DNA of 64,000 bases from PALSA-612 sp963704335 (GTDB lineage: Bacteria; Actinomycetota; Thermoleophilia; Gaiellales; Gaiellaceae), in assembly GCA_963704335.1 (NCBI GenBank), contig OY969889.1:2294001-2358000 (forward strand), read 5' to 3'. Every line of letters begins with the position of its first letter. The stretch's first letter is position 1. Under the pieces are notes generated by a model. It was not told the DNA's origin, made no database searches, and worked only from the letters and a program-made list of their open reading frames with translations. Position numbers and translations under genes: made by a program. This document shows positions 7,487-14,574 of this stretch, in pieces.

Positions 7487-9535
7487 ATGCCTGCCTTCGA
7501 TCCAGGGAAGATCCGCAACGTCGCCGTCGTCGGTCATCGCGGGACGGGGAAGACGTCGCTCGTGGAGGCGATGCTCTTCGAGTCCGGGGCCGCCAACCGG
7601 CTCGGAACCGTCGAGGCGGGCAACACCGTCACCGACTGGGACGAGGACGAGCAACGTCGCCAGATGTCGCTCTCGGCCGCGCTCGCTCACGCCGAATGGC
7701 AGGAGCGGAAGATCAACCTCATCGACACGCCGGGTGACGCCGGCTTCCAGGGCGATGCCATCGCGTGCCTGACGGTGGCCGACGGTGCCCTCGTCGTCGT
7801 AAGCGCAGTCATGGGCGTGGAGGTGGGAACAGGACGCGTGTGGAAGCGCGCGGAGGCAGGCGGCCTCGCCCGCGTCATCTTCGTGAACATGCTCGACCGC
7901 GAGCGCGCCGACTTCTACCGCGCGCTCGGACAGCTGCAGGAGCAGTTCTCGACCCGCTGCGTCGCCGTGTGCCTGCCGATCGGAGTCGAGCACGAGCTGA
8001 CCGGCATCGTCGACCTTCTGCACATGAAGGCCTACGCGAGCCCCGAGGGCGGAAAAGAGGGTACGCCCGGGGAGATCCCGGCCGAGCTTGCGGACGCGGT
8101 GGCCGAGTACCGCGTGAAGCTGCTCGACGCCGTCGTGGAGACGGACGAGGGACTGATGGAGCGCTACCTCGAGGGCGAAGAGCTCGGCGTCGACGAGGTC
8201 GCGCACGCCCTGAAAGACGCTGTCACGCGAGGCGAGATCTTCCCTGTCGTGTGTGGCGTGGCCACGAAGAACCTCGGCACCGACGCGCTGCTCGACCTGC
8301 TCGTCGAGGGCGTTCCCTCGCCGGCCAAGCGCGGCTCGCCGATCGAGGTCGACGGCAGTGGGGCCGCGGCGTTCGTCTTCAAGACCATCGCCGATCCCTT
8401 CGCCGGCCGGATCTCGCTGTTTCGCGTGCTGAAAGGGCCGATCAAGGCCGACTCGACGCTCGCGAACGTGCGCGCCCATGCGAAGGAACGCATCGGCCAG
8501 CTCTTACTGCTGCAAGGAAAGGAGCACACGACCGAGGGTGAGTTCGCGGAGGGCGACATCGGCGCCGTGGCGAAGCTCAAGGAGACGCAGACGGGCGACC
8601 TGCTGCTCGAGACCGAGCGCGCCGTCGACCTCCCGAAAATCGACTTCCCCGAGCCGGTGATGAGCTTCGCCGTCACCCCAAAGGCAAAGGGAGACGAGGA
8701 CAAGGCGGCCGCGTCGTTGCGTCGGCTCGCAGAGGAGGATCCGACGCTGGTGCTGCGGCGAGACGAGCGCACGGGTGAGCAATTGCTCGCCGGCCTCTCC
8801 CAGATGCACGTGGAAGTTGCCGTCGAGCGTCTGCATCGCCGCTTCGGGGTCGACGTGGAGCTCGCGCAGCCACGCGTCCCGTATCTGGAGACGATTCGCA
8901 CCGAGTCCCGTGCGCGGGCCCGCTACAAGAAGCAGACCGGCGGACGCGGGCAGTTCGGCGACTGCGAGATCGTGCTCGAGCCGCGGCCCGGTCACGAGGG
9001 CTACGAGTTCGTGGACAAGATCGTCGGCGGCGTCATTCCCCAGGGGTTCAGGCCGGCAGTCGACAAGGGCATCCAGGAGGCGATGCTCCACGGAGAGCTC
9101 GCCGGCGCGCCGGTGCAAGGAGTGACCGTGCGGCTCGTGGACGGGCAGTACCACAACGTCGACTCCTCGGAGATGGCGTTCAAGATCGCCGGCTCGATGG
9201 CGTTCAAGGATGCGTACCACAAGGCCGATCCGATGTTGCTCGAGCCGATCATGGAGCTCGAGGTCACCGTGCCCGACGAGGCCGTGGGCGCGGTCAACGG
9301 CGATCTCAACTCGCGGCGCGGGCGGCTACACGGCATGGAGCCGCTCGGCGGCATGACGACGATCAAGGCCGAGGTGCCCATGGCCGAGGTACTGACGTAC
9401 TCGCAGTCGCTGACCTCGCTCACCGGCGGTCGCGGCGACTACCACATGTCGTTCCTGCGCTACGAGGAAGTCCCCTCGCACATCGCGCAGAAGCTGATCG
9501 AGGACGCCAAGAAGGCACGCGAGTCCGAGCACTAG
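7487..9535 (+). CDS. Elongation factor G-like GTPase (EF-G2/FusA2 type)
   Basis: A 682-residue translational GTPase with the full EF-G domain order: G domain, domain II, domains III-V, including the domain IV segment QTGGRGQFGDCEIVLEP. The P-loop is GHRGTGKT (16-23), where true EF-G has GHIDAGKT. Switch 2 reads DTPGD (80-84), with Asp where EF-G has its catalytic His. The G4 motif is NMLD (134-137) instead of NKMD. These changes mark the poorly understood second EF-G-like lineage, not the main elongation factor. A good ribosome-binding site (GAGGAGGGA) precedes the ATG. The zinc-ribbon gene starts 2 bases after its stop. Confidence 0.85.
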   Translation: MPAFDPGKIRNVAVVGHRGTGKTSLVEAMLFESGAANRLGTVEAGNTVTDWDEDEQRRQMSLSAALAHAEWQERKINLIDTPGDAGFQGDAIACLTVADGALVVVSAVMGVEVGTGRVWKRAEAGGLARVIFVNMLDRERADFYRALGQLQEQFSTRCVAVCLPIGVEHELTGIVDLLHMKAYASPEGGKEGTPGEIPAELADAVAEYRVKLLDAVVETDEGLMERYLEGEELGVDEVAHALKDAVTRGEIFPVVCGVATKNLGTDALLDLLVEGVPSPAKRGSPIEVDGSGAAAFVFKTIADPFAGRISLFRVLKGPIKADSTLANVRAHAKERIGQLLLLQGKEHTTEGEFAEGDIGAVAKLKETQTGDLLLETERAVDLPKIDFPEPVMSFAVTPKAKGDEDKAAASLRRLAEEDPTLVLRRDERTGEQLLAGLSQMHVEVAVERLHRRFGVDVELAQPRVPYLETIRTESRARARYKKQTGGRGQFGDCEIVLEPRPGHEGYEFVDKIVGGVIPQGFRPAVDKGIQEAMLHGELAGAPVQGVTVRLVDGQYHNVDSSEMAFKIAGSMAFKDAYHKADPMLLEPIMELEVTVPDEAVGAVNGDLNSRRGRLHGMEPLGGMTTIKAEVPMAEVLTYSQSLTSLTGGRGDYHMSFLRYEEVPSHIAQKLIEDAKKARESEH

Positions 9536-9537
9536 TC

Positions 9538-10125
9538 GTGACGGGTGCCTCTCCGGCGGTCAACTGCGCCATCTGTGGGCGCACGCTGCTCGTTGGCGAG
9601 GGCACGACGCGCTTCTCGCCGGACGGGATCGAATACGTCGACGTGTGCCCGCTTTGCCGCGGCCGCGCCGTCGAGGCGGGCTGGTATCGCGAAGGCGACT
9701 CCAGCCTGCCGGTGCTGCCGGCGGCCCCGCGACGGGGCTTCTTCGCGAAGCTGTTCGGCGCGCCGCAGGCGCCGCCGCCGTCGGTCGCGCAGCCCATCCT
9801 CAGCCGGTTGTCGCCGGATGACCAGGCGATCGTGAACGCCGTCTCGCTCTTCAACGGCAGCTCCCACCGGCGTACGATCGACGGTCTGATGCGCAGCCTG
9901 GGCTCGCCGCGCGTGGCGGTGGGCCCGACGGAGGCGGGCGAGATCGGCATCGTCGTGGCCTGGGAGATCTCCTGGTATCGGTACCTCATAAGCCCGGACG
10001 AGTCCGATCCGGTGCAGATGGTCGAACGCGGCTTCGACGCGGCGGAGCTCGGCCCGGACGATCTCGACTGGAACGCCGACGTCGACCCCACCGGCCGGCT
10101 TGTGCCGAGAGTTGCACCCGAGTAA
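9538..10125 (+). CDS. Zinc-ribbon protein of unknown function
   Basis: A 195-residue protein from a GTG start 2 bases after the EF-G-like stop, so probably cotranscribed with it. Residues 10-13 (CAIC) and 37-40 (CPLC) form two CxxC knuckles of an N-terminal zinc ribbon. A proline-rich linker with PRRGFFAKLFG follows, then a C-terminal domain with SPDDQAIVNAVSLFN and ISWYRYLI. No catalytic motif is evident and I do not recognise the family. Confidence 0.65.
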   Translation: MTGASPAVNCAICGRTLLVGEGTTRFSPDGIEYVDVCPLCRGRAVEAGWYREGDSSLPVLPAAPRRGFFAKLFGAPQAPPPSVAQPILSRLSPDDQAIVNAVSLFNGSSHRRTIDGLMRSLGSPRVAVGPTEAGEIGIVVAWEISWYRYLISPDESDPVQMVERGFDAAELGPDDLDWNADVDPTGRLVPRVAPE

Positions 10126-10179
10126 TTCGCTCGCCACGGGGTGTACGCCGTACTGCGGCCGTCTTAGACTGCGATTGGC

Positions 10180-10395
10180 GTGATCTACTGCGTGATCCCC
10201 CCGGAGCTCGAGGGCGAGCTGCTCGCAAAGCTCACCTCCTACTACGAGGACAACCCCGACGTCACGGTCATCGTCGACCGGCGGCGCCGTAGCGGAGTGC
10301 GGGAAGTGCCGGCGAGCACTCCCGACGCCCGCCGGATGCGCGAGCGGCGGCGTGTGCGCATCCCGGGAACCTTCCCGGCAATCGACGCTCCGTAG
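10180..10395 (+). CDS. Small hypothetical protein
   Basis: A 71-residue protein from a GTG start. The first half (VIYCVIPPELEGELLAKL, then PDVTVIVDRRR) looks like a small alpha/beta fold; the second half is very arginine-rich. A conserved-looking PPELEGELLAKLTSYY segment suggests a real protein. It sits 54 bases after the zinc-ribbon gene and 18 bases before the aldehyde dehydrogenase gene. Function unknown. Confidence 0.5.
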   Translation: MIYCVIPPELEGELLAKLTSYYEDNPDVTVIVDRRRRSGVREVPASTPDARRMRERRRVRIPGTFPAIDAP

Positions 10396-10413
10396 CGTCG
10401 TTACACTCGCCCG

Positions 10414-11904
10414 GTGGCGACGGGCACGCAGACGCTCCGCAATCTCATCGGCGGCGAGTGGGTCGATTCCTCCGGCGAGACCTTCGAGAGCCGGAGCCCG
10501 GCCAACGGCGATCTGATCGGCACGTTCCCGCGGTCGTCGGCCGAGGACGTCGATCGCGCAGTGGCAGCGGCGAAGGAGGCCTACGAGAGCTGGCGGCTCG
10601 TTCCCGCGCCGAAGCGTGGCGAGATCCTGTTCCGGTTCGGAGCACTCCTCGCCGAGCACAAGGGCGAGCTCACGGAGCTGATGTCGCGCGAGATGGGGAA
10701 GGTGCTCGCGGAGGCGGGCGGCGACGTCCAGGAAGCGGTCGACATGAGCTACTACATGGCCGGCGAGGGCAGGCGTCTCTTCGGCCAGACGACGCCGTCG
10801 GAGCTGCCCGACAAGTTCCAGATGAGCGTCCGTCAACCGATCGGCGTCGTCGGCGTGATCACGCCGTGGAACTTCCCGATCGCCATTCCCTCCTGGAAGA
10901 TCGTCCCGGCACTCGTGTGCGGGAACACCGTGGTGTTCAAGCCCGCGAACGACACGCCGATGCTCGGGCAGCGCTTCGTGGAGCTGCTCGTCGAGGCCGG
11001 CGTGCCGGACGGCGTCGTCAACCTCGTGCATGGGTTCGGCCGCGAGGTGGGGGACAGAATCGTCCGCCATCCCGATGTCCGCGTGATCACGCTGACCGGG
11101 TCCCGCGAGACCGGCGTCGCGGTGCTGGAGGCAGCCGCCGAGAACCTCAAGCACGTGCACCTCGAGCTCGGCGGCAAGAACGGGATCATCGTTATGGACG
11201 ACGCTGACCTGGATCTCGCCGTGGACGGCATCGTCTGGTCGGCCTTCGGCACCTCGGGTCAGCGCTGTACGGCAGCCAGCCGCGTCATCGCCCACCGGGC
11301 GGTCTACGACGAAGTGCGCTCGCGGCTCGTGGCTGCAGTGGAAAGCCTGCGCCTAGGCCCCGGCTGGGAGGCGGACACGGACGTCGGCCCGGTAATCAAC
11401 GCCGCCGCGCTCGAGAAGATCCACTCCTACACGGAGATCGGAAAGGACGAAGGCGCGACGCTGCTCACCGGCGGTGAGATCGCCGGCGACAACGGCCTCG
11501 ACGGCGGCTTCTTCTACCGGCCGACCATCTTCGCGGACGTCGAGGGCGGCATGAGAATCGCCCAGGAGGAGATCTTCGGCCCGACAACGGCACTCATCCC
11601 CGTCGACGACTTCGACGAGGCCGTCCGCGTCGCCAACGGCATCCGCTTCGGCCTCTCGTCGTCGATCTTCACGGCCGACGTGAACCGCGCCTTCCGCGCC
11701 ATGCGCGATCTCGAGGCGGGCATCACGTACATCAACGCCGGTACGACCGGCGCCGAGGTGCACCTCCCCTTCGGAGGCACGAAGGACACGGGCAATGGCC
11801 ATCGCGAAGCCGGGCAGGCGGCGCTCGACGTCTTCACCGAGTGGAAGTCGATCTACGTCGACTACTCGGGCAAGCTCCAGCGCGCCCAGATCGACACGGA
11901 CTAA
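10414..11904 (+). CDS. NAD(P)-dependent aldehyde dehydrogenase
   Basis: A full-length 496-residue ALDH-superfamily enzyme oxidising an aldehyde to the acid. The cofactor-binding block (PWNFPIAIPSWKIVPAL) lies near residues 150-165, the general base is Glu251 in LELGGKN, and the catalytic Cys285 is in GQRCTAAS. The C-terminal half has the signature EEIFGP and the block LPFGGTKDTGNGHREAG. The motifs fit the semialdehyde-dehydrogenase side of the family, but the substrate cannot be assigned. Start is GTG at 10414. No pathway partners are adjacent. Confidence 0.9.
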   Translation: MATGTQTLRNLIGGEWVDSSGETFESRSPANGDLIGTFPRSSAEDVDRAVAAAKEAYESWRLVPAPKRGEILFRFGALLAEHKGELTELMSREMGKVLAEAGGDVQEAVDMSYYMAGEGRRLFGQTTPSELPDKFQMSVRQPIGVVGVITPWNFPIAIPSWKIVPALVCGNTVVFKPANDTPMLGQRFVELLVEAGVPDGVVNLVHGFGREVGDRIVRHPDVRVITLTGSRETGVAVLEAAAENLKHVHLELGGKNGIIVMDDADLDLAVDGIVWSAFGTSGQRCTAASRVIAHRAVYDEVRSRLVAAVESLRLGPGWEADTDVGPVINAAALEKIHSYTEIGKDEGATLLTGGEIAGDNGLDGGFFYRPTIFADVEGGMRIAQEEIFGPTTALIPVDDFDEAVRVANGIRFGLSSSIFTADVNRAFRAMRDLEAGITYINAGTTGAEVHLPFGGTKDTGNGHREAGQAALDVFTEWKSIYVDYSGKLQRAQIDTD

Positions 11905-11964
11905 CCGCGCGCCACCGTTGCCCACATGCTCCCTTGTTGTAACGGAGCGCCATACTCTCGCGGA

Positions 11965-12369
11965 GTGAAGGCACGGCTGTTCACGGACGGGGGCTCACGC
12001 GGGAACCCCGGTCCCGCGGCGTACGGCTATGTGCTGGAGGCGGCGGACGGCACCGTGTTGGCGGCTCACGGTGAAGCAATCGGCGTGGCCACGAACAACG
12101 TGGCCGAGTACTCGGCGCTCGTGGCGGGGCTGGCCAGGGCGGAGGAGGTCGGAGTGGACGAGCTGGAGGTCGTCTCCGACTCAGAGCTGCTCGTGAAGCA
12201 GATGCGCGGCGAGTACAAGGTGAAGAATGCCGCGTTGCGCGAGTTGTGGGAGGAAGCGCAGCGCTCGGCGCGCCGCCTGGAGAACGTGAGCTATGCCGCC
12301 GTGCGCCGCGAGCACAACGAGCTCGCCGACCGGCTTGTGAACGAGGCTCTCGATCAGGCAGAGGCATAA
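11965..12369 (+). CDS. RNase HI-like ribonuclease
   Basis: A 134-residue RNase H-fold protein. The acidic active-site residues are in place: Asp in LFTDGGSRGNPGP near the N-terminus, Glu in NNVAEYSAL, Asp in VVSDSELLV, and Asp in the C-terminal HNELADRL. This matches stand-alone bacterial RNase HI enzymes that cut RNA in RNA-DNA hybrids. The GTG at 11965 is preferred because family similarity begins at once (KARLFTDGG); the ATG at 11926 would add 13 unrelated residues. The CHAT protease gene follows after 15 bases. Confidence 0.85.
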   Translation: MKARLFTDGGSRGNPGPAAYGYVLEAADGTVLAAHGEAIGVATNNVAEYSALVAGLARAEEVGVDELEVVSDSELLVKQMRGEYKVKNAALRELWEEAQRSARRLENVSYAAVRREHNELADRLVNEALDQAEA

Positions 12370-12384
12370 TCCCGACCACTGACG

Positions 12385-13389
12385 ATGAAGAAGAGCAGGA
12401 TTCTCTTCCTTGGCGCCAACCCAGCCGGCAGCCAGCTCGCCCTGGATGAAGAGAGCCGGGCCATCGAACAGAAGATTCGCTCGACCGACCAGCGCGACTC
12501 GCTCGAGCTCATAACCAAATGGGCCGTCCGTCCCGACGATCTACTCGAGTACCTCAACGAGTACCGGCCTCACGTCGTCCACTTCAGCGGCCACGGAACC
12601 GAAGAGGAGCAGATCATCCTGATGGACGAGTCTCGGCGTGCGTTTCCCGTGTCCGCTGCGGCGCTCAAGCAGCTCTTTACAACGCTCAAGGACAACATTC
12701 GCGTAGTCGTCCTGAATGCGTGCTACTCCCGGGACCAGGCCGAGGCCATCGTGGAGGTGATCGACTGCGCCATTGGCATGAAACAGGAGATCGGAGACAG
12801 CGCCGCCAGGGCGTTTGCGGCGTCCTTCTACCGAGCCGTCGGCTACGGGCACTCCGTCAACGACGCCTTCGAGCAGGGCAAGGTCGCGCTGATGCTTCAG
12901 GGCATTCCCGAAGAGACCACACCGACCCTGCTCGTGCGCGCGGGTGTCGATGCCGACTCCCTCTTCCTCGTCGATGCCGAGGAGGTCGACGTGGATCAGC
13001 CGAGCGTTCAGATCGAGGATCGTGTCGGGAAAGCCCTCGCTCCCGAAGGACCGCAGCCCGCGTCCCTCAACGATGTTCTTCCCGGCACGTGGCAAGTGCA
13101 GATTCAGGGGGCGTGGGGTACGGCGCAGATGCAGCTCGAGGTCTTTCCGACCACCCAGTTCCGCGGCCAGCTGTCGGCGCCGATGGGCATGAGCTCCGTC
13201 GACGGCAGCTGGCACGCCGACTCGTCCACTCAGCAAATCTCCCTCCAGGGCCGCCAGTCGAACGGCTTTCAGGTCGTTCCCTATGCGGCCGTGTTGCAAG
13301 TGACGTTTTTCGACCCGCAGCAAATCGTTGCCATCACGAACTTTGGAGAGCAGGTCTCGTGGCAGAGAGTCGGTCCGCCCGCGACCTGA
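12385..13389 (+). CDS. CHAT-domain caspase-like protease with C-terminal beta domain
   Basis: A 334-residue protein. Residues 1-190 form a CHAT domain (clan CD cysteine protease, related to caspases and separase): an N-terminal ILFLGANPAG strand, catalytic His70 in VHFSGHG and catalytic Cys113 in VVLNACYS, followed by the family block AIGMKQEIGDSAARAFAASFY. An acidic linker (about 196-228) leads to a C-terminal domain of about 100 residues rich in beta strands (LPGTWQVQI ... GSWHADSSTQQISLQG). I cannot assign that domain. CHAT proteases often act as effectors of bacterial conflict systems and are usually fused to TPR, NB-ARC or effector-associated domains; none is present here. Target unknown. 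Confidence 0.85.
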   Translation: MKKSRILFLGANPAGSQLALDEESRAIEQKIRSTDQRDSLELITKWAVRPDDLLEYLNEYRPHVVHFSGHGTEEEQIILMDESRRAFPVSAAALKQLFTTLKDNIRVVVLNACYSRDQAEAIVEVIDCAIGMKQEIGDSAARAFAASFYRAVGYGHSVNDAFEQGKVALMLQGIPEETTPTLLVRAGVDADSLFLVDAEEVDVDQPSVQIEDRVGKALAPEGPQPASLNDVLPGTWQVQIQGAWGTAQMQLEVFPTTQFRGQLSAPMGMSSVDGSWHADSSTQQISLQGRQSNGFQVVPYAAVLQVTFFDPQQIVAITNFGEQVSWQRVGPPAT

Positions 13390-13450
13390 TCCACGCCTAG
13401 AGCACCGAACGCGCGCGCGGCTGGCCGACGAGCTCTCGACCAGACCGAGC

Positions 13451-13456
13451 TATAAT
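13451..13456 (+). promoter_or_regulatory. -10 element of the tRNA-Gly promoter
   Basis: A perfect TATAAT lies 11 bases before the tRNA-Gly acceptor stem, right for initiation a few bases upstream of the mature 5' end. No convincing -35 hexamer is seen at 16-18 bases. Confidence 0.5.
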
Positions 13457-13467
13457 CGGAGGCTCCG

Positions 13468-13540
13468 GCGGATGTAGCTCAGTTGGTAGAGCATCTGCTT
13501 GCCATGCAGAAGGTCGAGGGTTCGAGCCCCTTCATCCGCT
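13468..13540 (+). tRNA. tRNA-Gly (anticodon GCC)
   Basis: A 73-base cloverleaf. Acceptor stem GCGGATG pairs with CATCCGC, discriminator T. The D-arm is GCTCAGTTGGTAGAGC, the anticodon stem TCTGC/GCAGA encloses loop TTGCCAT (anticodon GCC), and the T-arm carries GAGGGTTCGAGCCCCTT. CCA is not encoded. Confidence 0.95.
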
Positions 13541-13595
13541 CCTCGTCAAGCCCCGTTAGCCGGATTGCAAGCCGCGCGACTGCGCGGCGACTAGG

Positions 13596-13832
13596 ATGAG
13601 AGCAATGGCGCCTGAGGGTGAAGAGAGCATGGTGCGTCATGTGTTCGGGATCGCTGCGGCGGCGGCCGGGATCGTCCTTCTGATCGGCCTTCTCCTGATG
13701 TTCTTCACGAACATGGGGGCGCGCTACGGGATCGGCGGTGCGCTCCTCGCCCTGGGCGGCGTCTTGCTCGCTTTCGGTTGGTATTGGGATCGCAAGCACG
13801 GGCGGCCACCCGGCGGCTACGACCGCGTCTGA
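13596..13832 (+). CDS. Small two-helix membrane protein
   Basis: Up to 78 residues. Two hydrophobic segments (FGIAAAAAGIVLLIGLLLMFF and IGGALLALGGVLLAFGWYW) are joined by a short loop, with a basic, proline/glycine-rich tail. An in-frame ATG at 13629, preceded by a purine-rich stretch, may be the true start and would give 67 residues (MVRHVFGIA). It follows tRNA-Gly after about 55 bases. Function unknown. Confidence 0.5.
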   Translation: MRAMAPEGEESMVRHVFGIAAAAAGIVLLIGLLLMFFTNMGARYGIGGALLALGGVLLAFGWYWDRKHGRPPGGYDRV

Positions 13833-14092
13833 GGATTCCCTACGCGCCACGGCGACGGCCTCTGCTTCGAGAAAGCCCCGCTCCGGCGAGTTTCTGTTTC
13901 AGGGCCGGCGACGATCCGGGGTACCAGCGTTTCCTTTCCCGGGTTTGGGATATCACAGGAGTTGACCCAATCGGGCCCTAGCGGGCGAGGTGAGGAAGGG
14001 GCACGCTGCCAGGGATGAGGAAAGGACGTGAGGAAGCATGAAGAAGGCAACCGTGGGGCTTCAGCGTCCAGTGCTGAATGCGGGAGCGTCGC

Positions 14093-14319
14093 ATGGGCGA
14101 CCTCAAAGGACGCGCCGAGCCCTACCTGCCCGCGCTCCGCGGCTCCATAGAGAAGGCGGAACACTTCGCCTTGGTGGGACAGGGTGGCGTCATGCTTCAG
14201 CGCCTGTTCCGGTGGCGACGAGGTTCTGGACGCTGTTCGCGCTCATGGTCCTCGCCAACCTTGCGGCCTGGGCAGCTGTCGCCGTCGTCGCTGTGCACTT
14301 CATCGAGAGGGCTTTGTGA
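14093..14319 (+). pseudogene. Frameshifted small membrane-anchored protein gene
   Basis: From the ATG at 14093 one frame reads a soluble, charged segment (MGDLKGRAEPYLPALRG, then IEKAEHFALVGQGG) up to about 14215. The neighbouring frame then reads a clean membrane helix (RFWTLFALMVLANLAAWAAV) and stops at 14319. Inserting one base near 14212-14220 joins them into a protein of about 75 residues with a single C-terminal helix. The interval 13833-14092 holds no gene I can support; it has a short piece PGYQRFLSRVWDITGVD (13922-13972) too brief to name. Confidence 0.4.
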
Positions 14320-14420
14320 TTCGGCCAGTTCTTTGAGGGGAAAGGACGTTTCGCCGCTTAACGCAGCGTTTCTGGTCCACAACGTCGCACGCGCTTGGAA
14401 GGTCTAGACAGGTGATGCAG

Positions 14421-14454
14421 GAGAGTCGTGGGTTCGAGCCCAATCGTGCACTCC
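14421..14454 (+). repeat. tRNA 3'-end-like remnant
   Basis: The sequence contains a T-arm-like core (GTGGGTTCGAGCCCAAT), a 7-base segment like an acceptor 3' strand (CGTGCAC), and a terminator directly downstream, as after many tRNA genes. No matching 5' acceptor strand or anticodon arm exists upstream at the right distance. It resembles the end of tRNA-Gly at 13510-13541 only partly. It is probably a broken tRNA or old attachment site, not a functional tRNA. Confidence 0.35.
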
Positions 14455-14455
14455 T

Positions 14456-14482
14456 AAAAATCCCCCGCTTAGGCGGGTTTTT
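14456..14482 (+). terminator. Rho-independent terminator
   Basis: Stem CCCGC/GCGGG with loop TTAG, followed by TTTTT and preceded by AAAAA, so it could work in both directions. It isolates the genes at 14.5 kb onward from upstream transcription. Confidence 0.75.
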
Positions 14483-14574
14483 CGTTACCCTGACGCCGCC
14501 GAGGCATTGACAACTCTGCGGTGAGGCGTCAATAGTCTCGTAACTGCGGCGTAAGAAAAGGGGAGAGAAGTCAC

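Noticed and set aside
9532..11295. 587-residue open frame on the minus strand
   Set aside because: Antisense to the zinc-ribbon protein and aldehyde dehydrogenase; composition is His/Arg/Glu-rich without domains.
13913..13981. CheR-like N-terminal fragment (YQRFLSRVWDITGVD)
   Set aside because: The resemblance covers fewer than 20 residues and no continuation exists in any frame.
14421..14454. Functional tRNA gene
   Set aside because: No 5' acceptor strand, D-arm or anticodon arm can be paired with the T-arm-like segment.
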